Below are positions 37,136 through 45,701 of a stretch of 64,000 bases of DNA, one piece after another. This stretch comes from Candidatus Gastranaerophilales bacterium. Lineage in GTDB: Bacteria > Cyanobacteriota > Vampirovibrionia > Gastranaerophilales > Gastranaerophilaceae. Where the stretch lies: contig CALURG010000002.1 in NCBI GenBank assembly GCA_944323115.1, forward strand, positions 1 through 64,000, written 5' to 3'. Position 1 is the first letter of the stretch; the number at the start of each line of letters is the position of its first letter. The translations under genes and the position numbers were made by a program. The notes beneath the pieces are model-generated. The model did not search any database and was not told where the DNA came from. It worked only from the letters and a program-made list of their open reading frames with translations.

Positions 37136-37849
37136 ATGACTAAGGTTAAATTTAATAAGACGGTTTCATCTTTGCTTGTTGCTACTATGATAGTATTTGG
37201 TACGGGTGTCAGTATGTGCGGAAATTCATTTAAAACCTTTGCCGCTTCTCAGGCAGCTCCTCTTCAAGGCAGAGTAGTTACTGTACCTGCTGGTACTGCT
37301 ATTCCAGTAACAGCTAATATGGAATTGTCGTCAGAAAATCTTGCACTAGGACAAAGTGTTTGTGTAGTGCTGTCAAATAATTTTTATTACAATAATTCAC
37401 TTGTGGCTCCCGTCGGCAGTTCTGTGAACGGTACTGTTATACAGGTAAAGAAAGCAGGAAGAGCAGGTATTAACGGCCAGTTAATGGTGAAATTTACGAA
37501 TATTGTTACTCCGTACGGACAGATGATTCCGATTTCAGGTAAAATACAGACTGACGATGGTACAGGTTTGTTAAAAGGCGGAACTAAAATGGAGTCCGCA
37601 ACGGAATATGCAAAAGACATTGCAATCGGTACAGCGGCAGGTGCTGTTGCCGGTGTAATAATGGGCCCGCTTTCCGGTGGTGAAGTTGGTAAAGGTGCTG
37701 CGTACGGTACTGCTGTCGGTGCAGGTGCGGGTCTTGCAAAATCGCTGTGGGACAAAGGTGAACCCGCAGTTGTTCCTGCTGGAACGGTTATAAATATTGT
37801 ACTTGAGCAGCAAGCTACATTTACCCCGCAGCAAGGTTACCAATACTAA
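37136..37849 (+). CDS. Secreted glycine-zipper protein with TrbI/VirB10-like end
   Basis: This 237-aa protein starts at an ATG with GGAGG upstream (an in-frame ATG 24 bp earlier is less likely). A signal peptide spans about 1-35. The mature part begins with a beta-rich section around GRVVTVPAGTAIPVT and the related PAGTVINIVLEQ near the end, patterns seen in TrbI/VirB10-type beta domains. Between them is a glycine-zipper hydrophobic segment (AIGTAAGAVAGVIMGPLSGG to about KGAAYGTAVGAGAGLAK), which may insert in the outer membrane. It sits between bamA and the TonB-like gene, 87 bp from the former, so an envelope role is likely. No exact family was assigned. Confidence 0.7.
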   Translation: MTKVKFNKTVSSLLVATMIVFGTGVSMCGNSFKTFAASQAAPLQGRVVTVPAGTAIPVTANMELSSENLALGQSVCVVLSNNFYYNNSLVAPVGSSVNGTVIQVKKAGRAGINGQLMVKFTNIVTPYGQMIPISGKIQTDDGTGLLKGGTKMESATEYAKDIAIGTAAGAVAGVIMGPLSGGEVGKGAAYGTAVGAGAGLAKSLWDKGEPAVVPAGTVINIVLEQQATFTPQQGYQY

Positions 37850-37922
37850 TTATCGACTCGGGTGATTTGTTTTATCGTTTCGCTTTTGCTAAACTATATG
37901 ACAAAAGAAATTTGGGGACAAA

Positions 37923-39101
37923 ATGACTTTACTAGGCGACATAAATATATACGAAGAAGAAGAGCAAGAAGATACAAAATACACTTACGGTATTTACAAA
38001 AAAGAGGATCGAAACGATATTCCGCTTCCGAAGTGTTTATTGTTCTCCGCAGCTTTACATCCTTTGACTGCTGCTTTGGTTTGGTTAAGTATAGTTATTC
38101 TTGCATTTTTAGGTGTAAATTTAGCTATATTTGAAAAACCGCAGCAAAAGCCGAAAGATATTGAATTTGTCCTTGTAAACAAAGAAGCAACTCCTATAAA
38201 TAAAAATACAAAATACAGAGCTGACAGAAATTCCAGAGCAGGAGGGAAACATGACCCTACCCGTGCTGTATCACAGCCGACAGCTTCGTCACCGGCAAGC
38301 AAGCCGCAGAATGCTGCACCTGCTCAAAAAACACAGCCCAAAAAACAGTCACAACCAAAGCAAAATCCCGTGCAGCCCAAAAAACAACAGCCTAAGGCAC
38401 AGCCAAAACAAATGCAAATGCCGTGGGCTCCCAAGCCTGCACAAAAACCCTCTGTACCACAAGGTGTTCCTAAAGCTCCGTCAACTGCACCGAGACCTGC
38501 ATTAAAACCCAGTGCTCCTATGGCTAAAAAGCCAAGCGGTAGTTTTAATATTCCTATACCTAAAGCAGCAGCTCCAAAGGTTGCAGGACCGTCAGCCGGA
38601 CCTGTTGCAGGTTCAAAAACCGGTTCCGGTTCTCGCAGCGGCTCAGGTTCTTCTGGAAAATCGTCACCTTCTCCGAGTTTTTCTCCCAGCGGGGGAAGCT
38701 CTGCCGGAGGAAGATTCTCCCCGAGTAGTGCTGGTAGAGGCGGTAACGTAGGAAATCCGGGTCCCGGAAATCCAAAAGGTGCTCCGGGTATTGATGCCCT
38801 GAAAGAGCCTGATTTTGGCCCGTATATGAGAGAGCTTCAAAGAAGAATTAAAATGAACTGGGAGCCTCCAAAAGGTAACGAAAGTAAAAGAGTAGTTCTT
38901 TTGTTCAAAATTGCCAGAGACGGCAGGCTTATTTCCCACAGAGTATACAAATCATCAGGACTGCCTGCTGCTGACAGAGCAGCAATGCATGCGGTAGAAC
39001 TCACAGCACCGTTTAAACCGCTGCCTCCGGAATACAGAGGTGACAGTGTTGATATTCAATTTACATTCGATTACAACGTATTTGGTGCAACTTCTTATTA
39101 G
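37923..39101 (+). CDS. TonB/TolA-like energy transducer
   Basis: This 392-aa protein has an acidic cytoplasmic N-terminus (1-38), one transmembrane helix (about 40-69, FSAALHPLTAALVWLSIVIL), a long Pro/Lys/Gln/Ala-rich then Gly/Ser-rich periplasmic spacer (about 75-285) and a TonB-family C-terminal domain (about 290-392; YMRELQRRIKMNWEPPKG, LLFKIARDGRLISHRVYKSS). The C-domain contacts outer-membrane or Pal-like partners. exbB and two exbD genes follow within 40-60 bp of each other, so this is one energy-transduction operon. The large N-terminal cytoplasmic part is longer than in classic TonB. Confidence 0.88.
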   Translation: MTLLGDINIYEEEEQEDTKYTYGIYKKEDRNDIPLPKCLLFSAALHPLTAALVWLSIVILAFLGVNLAIFEKPQQKPKDIEFVLVNKEATPINKNTKYRADRNSRAGGKHDPTRAVSQPTASSPASKPQNAAPAQKTQPKKQSQPKQNPVQPKKQQPKAQPKQMQMPWAPKPAQKPSVPQGVPKAPSTAPRPALKPSAPMAKKPSGSFNIPIPKAAAPKVAGPSAGPVAGSKTGSGSRSGSGSSGKSSPSPSFSPSGGSSAGGRFSPSSAGRGGNVGNPGPGNPKGAPGIDALKEPDFGPYMRELQRRIKMNWEPPKGNESKRVVLLFKIARDGRLISHRVYKSSGLPAADRAAMHAVELTAPFKPLPPEYRGDSVDIQFTFDYNVFGATSY

Positions 39102-39138
39102 TAAACTAGCAAAATTAACATAGAAAGAGGACTTACAA

Positions 39139-39786
39139 ATGGAATTATTACTCAATGCAATGATAGAAGATCTTTGGATCGTGGCTCCGATTCTTTTTTG
39201 TTCATTCTTGACAGTTGCGGTTGCAATTAACAGATTTTACTATTACAGCAAAAACAAGCGTGATGTTGTGCAGTTTATTCCAAAATTGCAGAAAGAGCTG
39301 GTAAGGAACAATCTTGATTCTGCACAAAATTTAAGCGTACAACTGGGCGGAATTATTGGTGAAGTTTCAGAAGAGGCTGTCAGAATTTTTTCAGAGCAAA
39401 AAAACGGTTTTTCACGTTCTTTTGATATAGCTTCAAGTCTGGCAACCAGAAAACTTGAATCTCATCTTACAATATTAGGTACAATAGGCGGTGTTTGCCC
39501 GTTTTTAGGTTTGTTTGGTACTGTTGTTAGAATTTTGTATACATTCCAAGATTTGGCAGTTCAAGGCAACCAGTCTGCTGCTGTAGCTTCAGGTATTGCT
39601 TCCGCTTTGATAGCTACTGCATTAGGTTTGGGTGTTGCTATTGTTGCAGTTGTTTTATACAACTATTTTCAGTCTATGGTAAAAAGATTTGAAGATGATT
39701 TTCAGTTGATAAAACTCTTGTTCCTGAGTTTTGTTGACAGTAATGACGAAGTTGTTGTTAATCAACCGACAAATATCGCATTATAG
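39139..39786 (+). CDS. exbB: ExbB/TolQ-type proton channel protein
   Basis: This 215-aa member of the MotA/TolQ/ExbB family has three transmembrane helices: about 10-30, about 112-137 (LGTIGGVCPFLGLFGTVVRI) and about 150-178 (ASGIASALIATALGLGVAIV), with a cytoplasmic loop between the first and second. The GLFGTV signature and the small-residue-rich third helix are characteristic. It forms the stator channel with ExbD to power the TonB-like protein. AAAGAGGA precedes the start. It could equally be called TolQ. Confidence 0.92.
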   Translation: MELLLNAMIEDLWIVAPILFCSFLTVAVAINRFYYYSKNKRDVVQFIPKLQKELVRNNLDSAQNLSVQLGGIIGEVSEEAVRIFSEQKNGFSRSFDIASSLATRKLESHLTILGTIGGVCPFLGLFGTVVRILYTFQDLAVQGNQSAAVASGIASALIATALGLGVAIVAVVLYNYFQSMVKRFEDDFQLIKLLFLSFVDSNDEVVVNQPTNIAL

Positions 39787-39839
39787 TAATATGTATGAGT
39801 ACTAAATGTTTAAAGATAACCTTTTAAAGGATTTTTCAT

Positions 39840-40379
39840 ATGGCTTTTAAAACGACAAAAGGTAAAGACGCTTTATTTACTGAAATAAATATTACACCGT
39901 TAACTGACATCTTTCTTGTGCTGCTGATTATTATGATGGTCATTGCACCGACTTTTCAGTCCAATGACAGCAGTATAAAGATGCCTGAAATTAACAGTGG
40001 TCTTACTGTTGAGCAAAAAAATGCAACCATATCAGTTACAAAAGACGGTAAGTTCTATATAAACGGTTCCCAAATACAAGAAGATGACATTTACGGGCAG
40101 TTGATTGCGTTAAAACCGAAATTAGAAAAAAAAGAAGTCGTTGTAAAAGCAGATGAAAGCGTAAAAAGCAGAGAAATAATGAAAATTATGAAAGCTGCAC
40201 AGGATGCTGATTTTGAAAAGCTTGTTGTTGCCGGTGAACCTCTTTCTAAAAAAGAACAAAAAAAATTGCAAAGTAAACAGGCAAAAACAATGTCAAAAAA
40301 ACTTCAAAACACGCAATCTCAATCTACAAATTATGATGAATACAGAAGAACAGTAGGTGAAATACCTTCTGAAGAATAA
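39840..40379 (+). CDS. exbD: ExbD/TolR-type protein 1
   Basis: This 179-aa protein has one N-terminal transmembrane helix with the essential proton-handling aspartate, D23 in ITPLTDIFLVLLIIMMV, and a periplasmic ExbD/TolR domain (about 45-135). The C-terminal ~45 residues (KKEQKKLQSKQ and following) are unusually lysine/glutamine-rich and may be disordered. AAAGG sits before the ATG. It is followed 11 bp later by a second exbD. Confidence 0.92.
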   Translation: MAFKTTKGKDALFTEINITPLTDIFLVLLIIMMVIAPTFQSNDSSIKMPEINSGLTVEQKNATISVTKDGKFYINGSQIQEDDIYGQLIALKPKLEKKEVVVKADESVKSREIMKIMKAAQDADFEKLVVAGEPLSKKEQKKLQSKQAKTMSKKLQNTQSQSTNYDEYRRTVGEIPSEE

Positions 40380-40390
40380 GGATAAAATTT

Positions 40391-40783
40391 ATGTCCAGAC
40401 GAGAAAGAGACAGTTTTAACGAAATAAATATTACTCCATTAACAGATATTTTTCTTGTTTTGTTAATCATTATGATGGTGATTGCTCCTTTGCTGGATCA
40501 ACAGGGATTGAATCTTGCTGTACCAAACAATGTTGAGGTGCAGGACATAAAAAATGAAAACAAATTGGTTTCAGTTGTTGTTACTGATGACGACAGGTAC
40601 TATATCGATGATACTGAGGTTAAATCTTCCGAATTGGAAAACACAATAAGACAAAAAAGCAAAGATTTACCCGAAGGCGTTTTGATATTGGCACAGCCTG
40701 ATGCATCTCACGGTGCTGTTGTAAAACTAATGGACAAAGCAAGAGATGCGGGTGTGACAAATATCTCTGTTTCTGAAACATAA
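40391..40783 (+). CDS. exbD: ExbD/TolR-type protein 2
   Basis: A second ExbD/TolR paralogue of 130 aa with the conserved aspartate D19 (ITPLTDIFLVLLIIMMV) and a compact periplasmic domain. The transmembrane stretch is nearly identical to that of the upstream copy while the periplasmic domains differ, so the stator may contain two different ExbD subunits. It starts 11 bp after exbD 1, with AAGGAT upstream. The operon appears to end here, though no terminator hairpin was recognised. Confidence 0.92.
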   Translation: MSRRERDSFNEINITPLTDIFLVLLIIMMVIAPLLDQQGLNLAVPNNVEVQDIKNENKLVSVVVTDDDRYYIDDTEVKSSELENTIRQKSKDLPEGVLILAQPDASHGAVVKLMDKARDAGVTNISVSET

Positions 40784-40891
40784 TATTAATAAAATACATA
40801 CTATGCAGTAAATTTGTGTAAAATTCTTTACCTTAAGTGAAATTAACAATATAATAAATATCTGGGAAAAGTTTTTGAGTAAAGATAATAA

Positions 40892-42754
40892 ATGAGTGAA
40901 GAATTAACTACAAAATTTTTGAAACAAGCATTTCAACTACAGGAAGAAAAACATTATAAACAGGCTATTGAAGCTTTGTATAAGGCACTTTGTATTGAAA
41001 GCGACAATGTAGAAATACTTTTTCAGATTTCTCATTTATATTATCTTATGAACAATTTTGAGCGTTCTTTAGAGTATGCGGAAAAAATTTTGGAAATAGA
41101 TCCCGACCATGTTGATACTCTCAAAATTGTTGTTAAAATTAATAAATTAAGTAAAAAATATGCAAAAGCATTAAGTTATGCGGAAAAATTGTATAAACTT
41201 GCCCCTGAAATAGACAATTTTGTATTGTATCTTGAAATACTGCTTGAGTGTAATCAGTATAATACTATTCTTGCAGAAATTGAAAGTGCAAGATTTAATT
41301 ATGAACAGAAGAAGAATGAAAAGCTGATGCTCATTGAGGGATACGCACAGCTCAAATTGAATCAAATTTTTAAAGCTATAGGAACTTTTCAGGAAATTAT
41401 TAAGCTATATCCTCAGAATACTGATGCGAGATTCTATCTCGGTGTTATTTATTATCAAAAACACCAAGAAAGTGACGCAGAGAAGTTGTTTCTCAGTATT
41501 TTGGATGAAGTTCAGTGTGACAGAACGTACAATTATTTGGGGATTATAAAGCTTGATCAGCATAAAATAGCTGATGCTATAAATTATTTTCAGTTTGCTA
41601 TAAAAATTGAGCCGAATATAGCTTTTTATCACTATAATCTTGGTACAGCATATTCATTAAACGGCTGGCTTGCAGAGGCTGAAAATTCTTTTAAAACAGC
41701 TGTTTATCTTGAACCTGAAAATATAGTTTATAACTATGCATTGGCGTATTTATACTATGAAAGAGCCGATTTTTCAAAAGCTCTGGAAAGTATAGAAAAT
41801 ATACTGAAAATTGATTCAAATTATGTTGATGCAATAATTTTGAAAGCATTGATTCAGGCCCAAAAAGGCGGTATTGTTGATGCAAAAAATGAATTGCAAA
41901 AGCTGTGCGAAACACAAAAAGATAATGATTTTCTTTATTATGCAATGGCAAAAGTATACAAAGAAATACCAATGTACAATGAGGCTGTTGAGTCTCTTCA
42001 ACAGGCTTTGTTTATAAAACCTGATTCACTGGAGTATTTGAGTGAACTTGCGGATTGTTATTGCGAAATCGGAAAGTTTCAAATAGCACAAGATATTGCA
42101 ACAAAGGTTCTTTATTTGAACAATAAATTTATATATGCTCATTTACTTATGGCAAAGATTTTTATAAAACAAAAAAAATACGATGCCGCACAAAAAGTTG
42201 TTGAAAATATAATAAAACTTGATAATAGCTGTGCTGAAGCATATATGTATAAATCAAAAATATTTGCTGCACAGGGCTTGAAGTATCGTTCAATTGAAAG
42301 TGCAAAAATTGCTGTTTCATTGCAGCCGTCAAATCACAAATATTATGCATTTCTTGCAAAGCTGTATTTTGACGCACAGGAATATTCAAACGCTTTTCTT
42401 TATTACAAAGAAGCATCTATGCTTGATGAATTGAATGTCGATTATCTCTACAATGCAGCACAGTCGGCAGATAAGGATAATGATTATCAAAATGCAGCAA
42501 ACTATTATTCATACGCACTAAGGCTCGATCCTTATAATAATTTAATTATTTATGAATATGTTGATTTGTTGAAAAGAAACGGAAAGTTGAAACAAGCATT
42601 AAACCTGCTAAGGTCAAAAATTGAATCCGTTGATTCGGAAAATGTGGCAAAAATATTGGAACAAAAATATAAAGAATTAAAAGATGAAGCAGATTTGCCA
42701 TTTGGTACAAAAGTAAAAAACTTCTTTAAAAGAATCAATACAAAGAAAAAATAA
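40892..42754 (+). CDS. Large TPR-repeat protein
   Basis: This 620-aa protein is an almost continuous array of tetratricopeptide repeats, with at least twelve recognisable units such as YHYNLGTAYSLNGWLAEAEN and SLEYLSELADCYCEIGKFQI. No signal peptide or transmembrane helix is evident, and the C-terminus ends in a basic tail (KVKNFFKRINTKKK). It is a cytoplasmic scaffold of unknown partner. It converges on the cysteine-cluster gene, whose stop is 3 bp away. Preceding genes are the exbD pair. Confidence 0.85.
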   Translation: MSEELTTKFLKQAFQLQEEKHYKQAIEALYKALCIESDNVEILFQISHLYYLMNNFERSLEYAEKILEIDPDHVDTLKIVVKINKLSKKYAKALSYAEKLYKLAPEIDNFVLYLEILLECNQYNTILAEIESARFNYEQKKNEKLMLIEGYAQLKLNQIFKAIGTFQEIIKLYPQNTDARFYLGVIYYQKHQESDAEKLFLSILDEVQCDRTYNYLGIIKLDQHKIADAINYFQFAIKIEPNIAFYHYNLGTAYSLNGWLAEAENSFKTAVYLEPENIVYNYALAYLYYERADFSKALESIENILKIDSNYVDAIILKALIQAQKGGIVDAKNELQKLCETQKDNDFLYYAMAKVYKEIPMYNEAVESLQQALFIKPDSLEYLSELADCYCEIGKFQIAQDIATKVLYLNNKFIYAHLLMAKIFIKQKKYDAAQKVVENIIKLDNSCAEAYMYKSKIFAAQGLKYRSIESAKIAVSLQPSNHKYYAFLAKLYFDAQEYSNAFLYYKEASMLDELNVDYLYNAAQSADKDNDYQNAANYYSYALRLDPYNNLIIYEYVDLLKRNGKLKQALNLLRSKIESVDSENVAKILEQKYKELKDEADLPFGTKVKNFFKRINTKKK

Positions 42755-42757
42755 TAT

Positions 42758-43354
42758 TTACCAAAGTTCGGCTCCGTATTTGTTCCAAGGTTTAATTTTT
42801 TCTTTTATGTAATCGATAAGCTCTTTTGCTGTCATATTTCTTGCTGGTATGTAGGTATTTTGCGGCAGGAGTTCAAGCTCCATAATATATTCCTTTAGTT
42901 TTCTGACAGTAGATTTTACTCGTTCTTTTTGCTGAAATTGCCATCCTTTAAAACCGCAGTTTTCCGGAAATAGTGACCAGCCGTTTCTGGGTGCTCTTCT
43001 ACAGCAGTCAGGTCGAATAGAGTGTATAGAGCATTTATTGTCTTCTGTCAAATGCGGGCAGTAATAGAATACAACTTTTGATTCATTGAGGTTTGGATTG
43101 TTCTTCTTTAACTGTTTTAAGATATTTGAAACGTGATCCGGCACAGCTTTTTTTGCTTCTTCTGTTGAAGGATATCTTTTAAAAATATCAACAAACACTT
43201 TTGCTTCTTCTTGACCTTCTTTAGCAAGTTTTTGCAATTCTTCATATGTGTAAGGAGTTGTAATTGCCTTGCAGCATTTTCCGCACATGTTGCAGAGGTG
43301 TTGAGGAAAGTCGTGTGAATATTCCGGCGTTTCTTTAGAAATCTCAATATCCAT
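42758..43354 (-). CDS. YkgJ-family cysteine-cluster protein
   Basis: This 198-aa protein belongs to the zinc- or iron-chelating CxxCxxCC family. The first motif is C21, C24, C27, C28 (CNMCGKCC); the second set follows in YYCPHLTEDNKCSIHSIRPD and CCR near 105-125. These cysteines probably hold an Fe-S or zinc cluster. It is cytoplasmic and contains no signal peptide. The start ATG at 43354 lacks a strong Shine-Dalgarno. Function is unknown beyond metal binding. Confidence 0.82.
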   Translation of the reverse strand: MDIEISKETPEYSHDFPQHLCNMCGKCCKAITTPYTYEELQKLAKEGQEEAKVFVDIFKRYPSTEEAKKAVPDHVSNILKQLKKNNPNLNESKVVFYYCPHLTEDNKCSIHSIRPDCCRRAPRNGWSLFPENCGFKGWQFQQKERVKSTVRKLKEYIMELELLPQNTYIPARNMTAKELIDYIKEKIKPWNKYGAELW

Positions 43355-43427
43355 ACGACAATTATAGTTAAATTTATATTTTTTTACAAATATTCAACTG
43401 CATCGAATATTCAAAAATCTGTAAAAC

Positions 43428-43470
43428 AAAAACATCATCTAAATATTGTTTTAATCCAGATGATGTTTTT
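43428..43470. terminator. Terminator of the 69-aa gene
   Basis: AAAAACATCATCT (43428-43440) pairs with AGATGATGTTTTT (43458-43470), a perfect 13-bp stem with a 17-nt loop and flanking A and T runs. It lies 29 bp past the stop of the minus-strand gene ending at 43499. Confidence 0.8.
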
Positions 43471-43498
43471 ATTATTCTTCAACTTGTATAATATTCAA

Positions 43499-43708
43499 TT
43501 ACTGTTTTGGTAATTCTTTTTTCATATTTAAGTCGAAATTTTCTAAATTTACAATACCTTCTTCATCTTGTCCCGGATTCATGCTCACTTGCATTTTAGA
43601 CAAATCGGTATCTTGATTTTGCACATCTTTGTTTTTATTTTCTGCTTTTTCCGTTTGTTGTACATTGTTTACACCAAGAAACGGGTTAAATTTTATTGGT
43701 CCTGTCAT
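43499..43708 (-). CDS. Small acidic unknown protein (69 aa)
   Basis: This 69-aa polar protein has an AGGAG site before its ATG and its own terminator, so it is very likely real. The sequence is rich in N, Q, D, E and K, with no hydrophobic core. The start PIKFNPFLGVNN contains a short aromatic-Asn-Pro motif, similar in style to N-termini of other lineage-specific proteins here. It is probably disordered. The function is unknown. It is divergent from the HEAT-like gene at 43870. Confidence 0.75.
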   Translation of the reverse strand: MTGPIKFNPFLGVNNVQQTEKAENKNKDVQNQDTDLSKMQVSMNPGQDEEGIVNLENFDLNMKKELPKQ

Positions 43709-43869
43709 AGCTGCTCCTTTTTTCTCTATTAAATTTATTCGTCAGTTTTGCATTTTAACTTTAAAAATATGCATTAATTGTTAAAATATTGTTACAAATG
43801 CTCCTTCAACTGGCATTTAATTCCGGCATATTGCGTTTATATATGTAAGAAGTAGTGTAAGGTGATTTT

Positions 43870-44613
43870 ATGCAGAATTATCCGACAGGTTATTCAAACA
43901 TACAAACACAAAACATAACAAATCCTGTTGTACCGGCAAATGCCAGTGGTGCAACTTTTAATATTGCTCCCGGTTTTGTTCCGAATAATTCAAGTGCCAG
44001 TGGTGTGACTATCAATATCATAGGTGCTTCGGTAAATCCTAACGGTGCTAATATCTACAATGCGGCAACTACTTCCGGTGCACCGGGTCAAGCATATGAC
44101 AAGAGCTATTACTTGAATAATATGGCATCACAGCCTGCTCAAAATCAACCATCTGTGGCAATAGGTTCGCAAACATTACAAAATACGCAGCAAAACGATA
44201 AAAACAAACCGACAAAGGACATTGTTCTTTTAACGGACGATTATATAAGAACACTCGAAAATTATATAAGAAATGATAATCCTGACATCAAATTGATGGG
44301 TGCAAAAGAATTAATGAAAAGATTCAGAGAAGATGAGTCGAGAAAAAATGATCCTGCATTGACGAATCTTTTAAATCTTGTTTTGCAAAGCAGATACTCA
44401 CCGGTTAAGATGGTCGGACTTGGCATATTGCAGGGTGGATGGGCACAAGGTGATGCATTAACCCAACAATTGCTTGCCCAAATACAACAATCTAACAGCG
44501 GATATGGCTTAGATGCTCTGGATGCAGCAAATGCAGCATTGAAAACAGCAGGTAAGACTGTGAAAGTTGTAGACAACAATCCGCCTAAATCAAAAACTGA
44601 AAATAAAAAATAA
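43870..44613 (+). CDS. Low-complexity/HEAT-like helical protein
   Basis: This 247-aa protein has two halves. Residues 1 to about 115 are rich in N, G, A, P, T and Q (for example NPVVPANASGATFNIAPGF) with two similar SGxTFNI/SGVTINI segments. Residues about 117-240 form a helical HEAT/armadillo-like domain (DDYIRTLENYIRNDNPDIKL, KELMKRF and later helices). No signal peptide. The start is preceded by AAGGTG and by an ATATATGT box (43839-43846). A small membrane-type gene starts 18 bp after the stop. Function unknown. Confidence 0.75.
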   Translation: MQNYPTGYSNIQTQNITNPVVPANASGATFNIAPGFVPNNSSASGVTINIIGASVNPNGANIYNAATTSGAPGQAYDKSYYLNNMASQPAQNQPSVAIGSQTLQNTQQNDKNKPTKDIVLLTDDYIRTLENYIRNDNPDIKLMGAKELMKRFREDESRKNDPALTNLLNLVLQSRYSPVKMVGLGILQGGWAQGDALTQQLLAQIQQSNSGYGLDALDAANAALKTAGKTVKVVDNNPPKSKTENKK

Positions 44614-44631
44614 ATAGGAATTTAAAAAGTT

Positions 44632-45075
44632 ATGAACTGGAATGTAGCATCAAAAATAGCAGGTGGTTTGACTGCCGTATATGTACTTCACAATGCACAT
44701 GATACAGGTGTTAAAATGTCGGAAGAACATGTCAAAGAAAAAGCTGCACACAGATTGTCACATTTTTATCTTCCGTCCAGAAGAATGGAAGACCGAAATA
44801 TAACTACGTCAAAGCTTAAAGATTGGTATTTCAGAACAAATGCGGACTGGAATTTCCCTGACAAGGTTAATGCATTCACAGGTTATATCAAAGGTGCCTT
44901 CAAACAAATGACATACGATGTTGTGCCTGCTTTTTTGGCAACAGGTGCTTTATTATCGAAAAAGTATTCCAAATATTTTGGTTTGGGCTTACTTGCTTAT
45001 GCTGTTAAGTATTTTATCTGTGATGTTATGGATGTAGGCAGACCAAATTATTTAGAAACTACTGAAGTTGAATAA
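44632..45075 (+). CDS. Unknown protein with two hydrophobic segments (147 aa)
   Basis: I recognise no family. The protein starts with a short hydrophobic region (KIAGGLTAVYVLHNA), continues with a charged central portion containing many His and Arg residues, and ends with two likely membrane or amphipathic helices (about 95-131, VVPAFLATGALLSKKYSKYF, LGLLAYAVKYFICDV). It starts 18 bp after the HEAT-like gene. Its 3' end overlaps the convergent 5-FCL gene by 28 bp. A short GGAAT sequence lies before the ATG but there is no strong Shine-Dalgarno. Confidence 0.7.
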   Translation: MNWNVASKIAGGLTAVYVLHNAHDTGVKMSEEHVKEKAAHRLSHFYLPSRRMEDRNITTSKLKDWYFRTNADWNFPDKVNAFTGYIKGAFKQMTYDVVPAFLATGALLSKKYSKYFGLGLLAYAVKYFICDVMDVGRPNYLETTEVE

Positions 45076-45611
45076 ATTTGCTTTTCAGTAATAACGTAGT
45101 CTACAGGTATATCATTTTTGTCATGCGGCAGAGCATCTGTAAAAAATTTTGAATCAACTATCGCAGCTTTTATTACATTTTTGTTAATTTGACTAAAATA
45201 GCGATCATAATATCCTTTGCCATACCCGAGTCTGTTGCCTTCTTTGTCAACAGAAAGAGCCGGTGTTAAAATCAGGTTAATTTCAGAAAAATCCGTAATC
45301 TTTTTGCCTTTCGGCTCTTTTATATTAAATGCACCTTCCGTAAAACCAAGATTTTTGTCATATAATACCGGAAAAATCATATCTCTTTCCACTTTCGGAA
45401 AATAAAAAGATTTTGATGAGTCATTTAGCAATTCTAAAAGCGAAATTTCTGAGTTTATCGGATAATATATTAAAATATTTTTTGAATGAGTATATATATC
45501 CCATTGTAGAATATTAGACACTATAGAATTTGATATTTTAAAAATGTAATCAGAATTAAGGCCATTTCTGATTAATTTAAATTTTTTTCTAATTTCGATT
45601 TTATTTTGCAT
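45048..45611 (-). CDS. 5-formyltetrahydrofolate cyclo-ligase
   Basis: This 187-aa enzyme converts 5-formyl-THF to 5,10-methenyl-THF with ATP. Family signatures are present: RKKFKLIRN near the start (basic, substrate contact) and GYGKGYYDRYF (about 130-140) for phosphate binding, preceded by LILTPALSVDKEGNRLG. The length is normal. It is divergent from the XRE regulator gene, sharing the 90-bp region with the operator-like palindrome at 45651. It overlaps the preceding convergent gene by 28 bp. Confidence 0.9.
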   Translation of the reverse strand: MQNKIEIRKKFKLIRNGLNSDYIFKISNSIVSNILQWDIYTHSKNILIYYPINSEISLLELLNDSSKSFYFPKVERDMIFPVLYDKNLGFTEGAFNIKEPKGKKITDFSEINLILTPALSVDKEGNRLGYGKGYYDRYFSQINKNVIKAAIVDSKFFTDALPHDKNDIPVDYVITEKQIYSTSVVSK

Positions 45612-45650
45612 ACCAGATTATACCAACAAATTTATTAATTTTGGAATGTC

Positions 45651-45679
45651 TTTACATATATGTAAAACCGAATTATAAT
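45651..45679 (+). promoter_or_regulatory. Promoter with overlapping palindromic operator (XRE gene)
   Basis: TTTACA (45651-45656) and TATAAT (45674-45679) are separated by 17 bp, a near-ideal promoter for the XRE gene 22 bp beyond. The -35 box lies inside a perfect 16-bp palindrome, TTTACATATATGTAAA (45651-45666). A palindrome over the -35 of a regulator gene is the usual sign of autoregulation. Confidence 0.7.
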
Positions 45680-45701
45680 ACATTCACGGTAAAACTATCA
45701 C

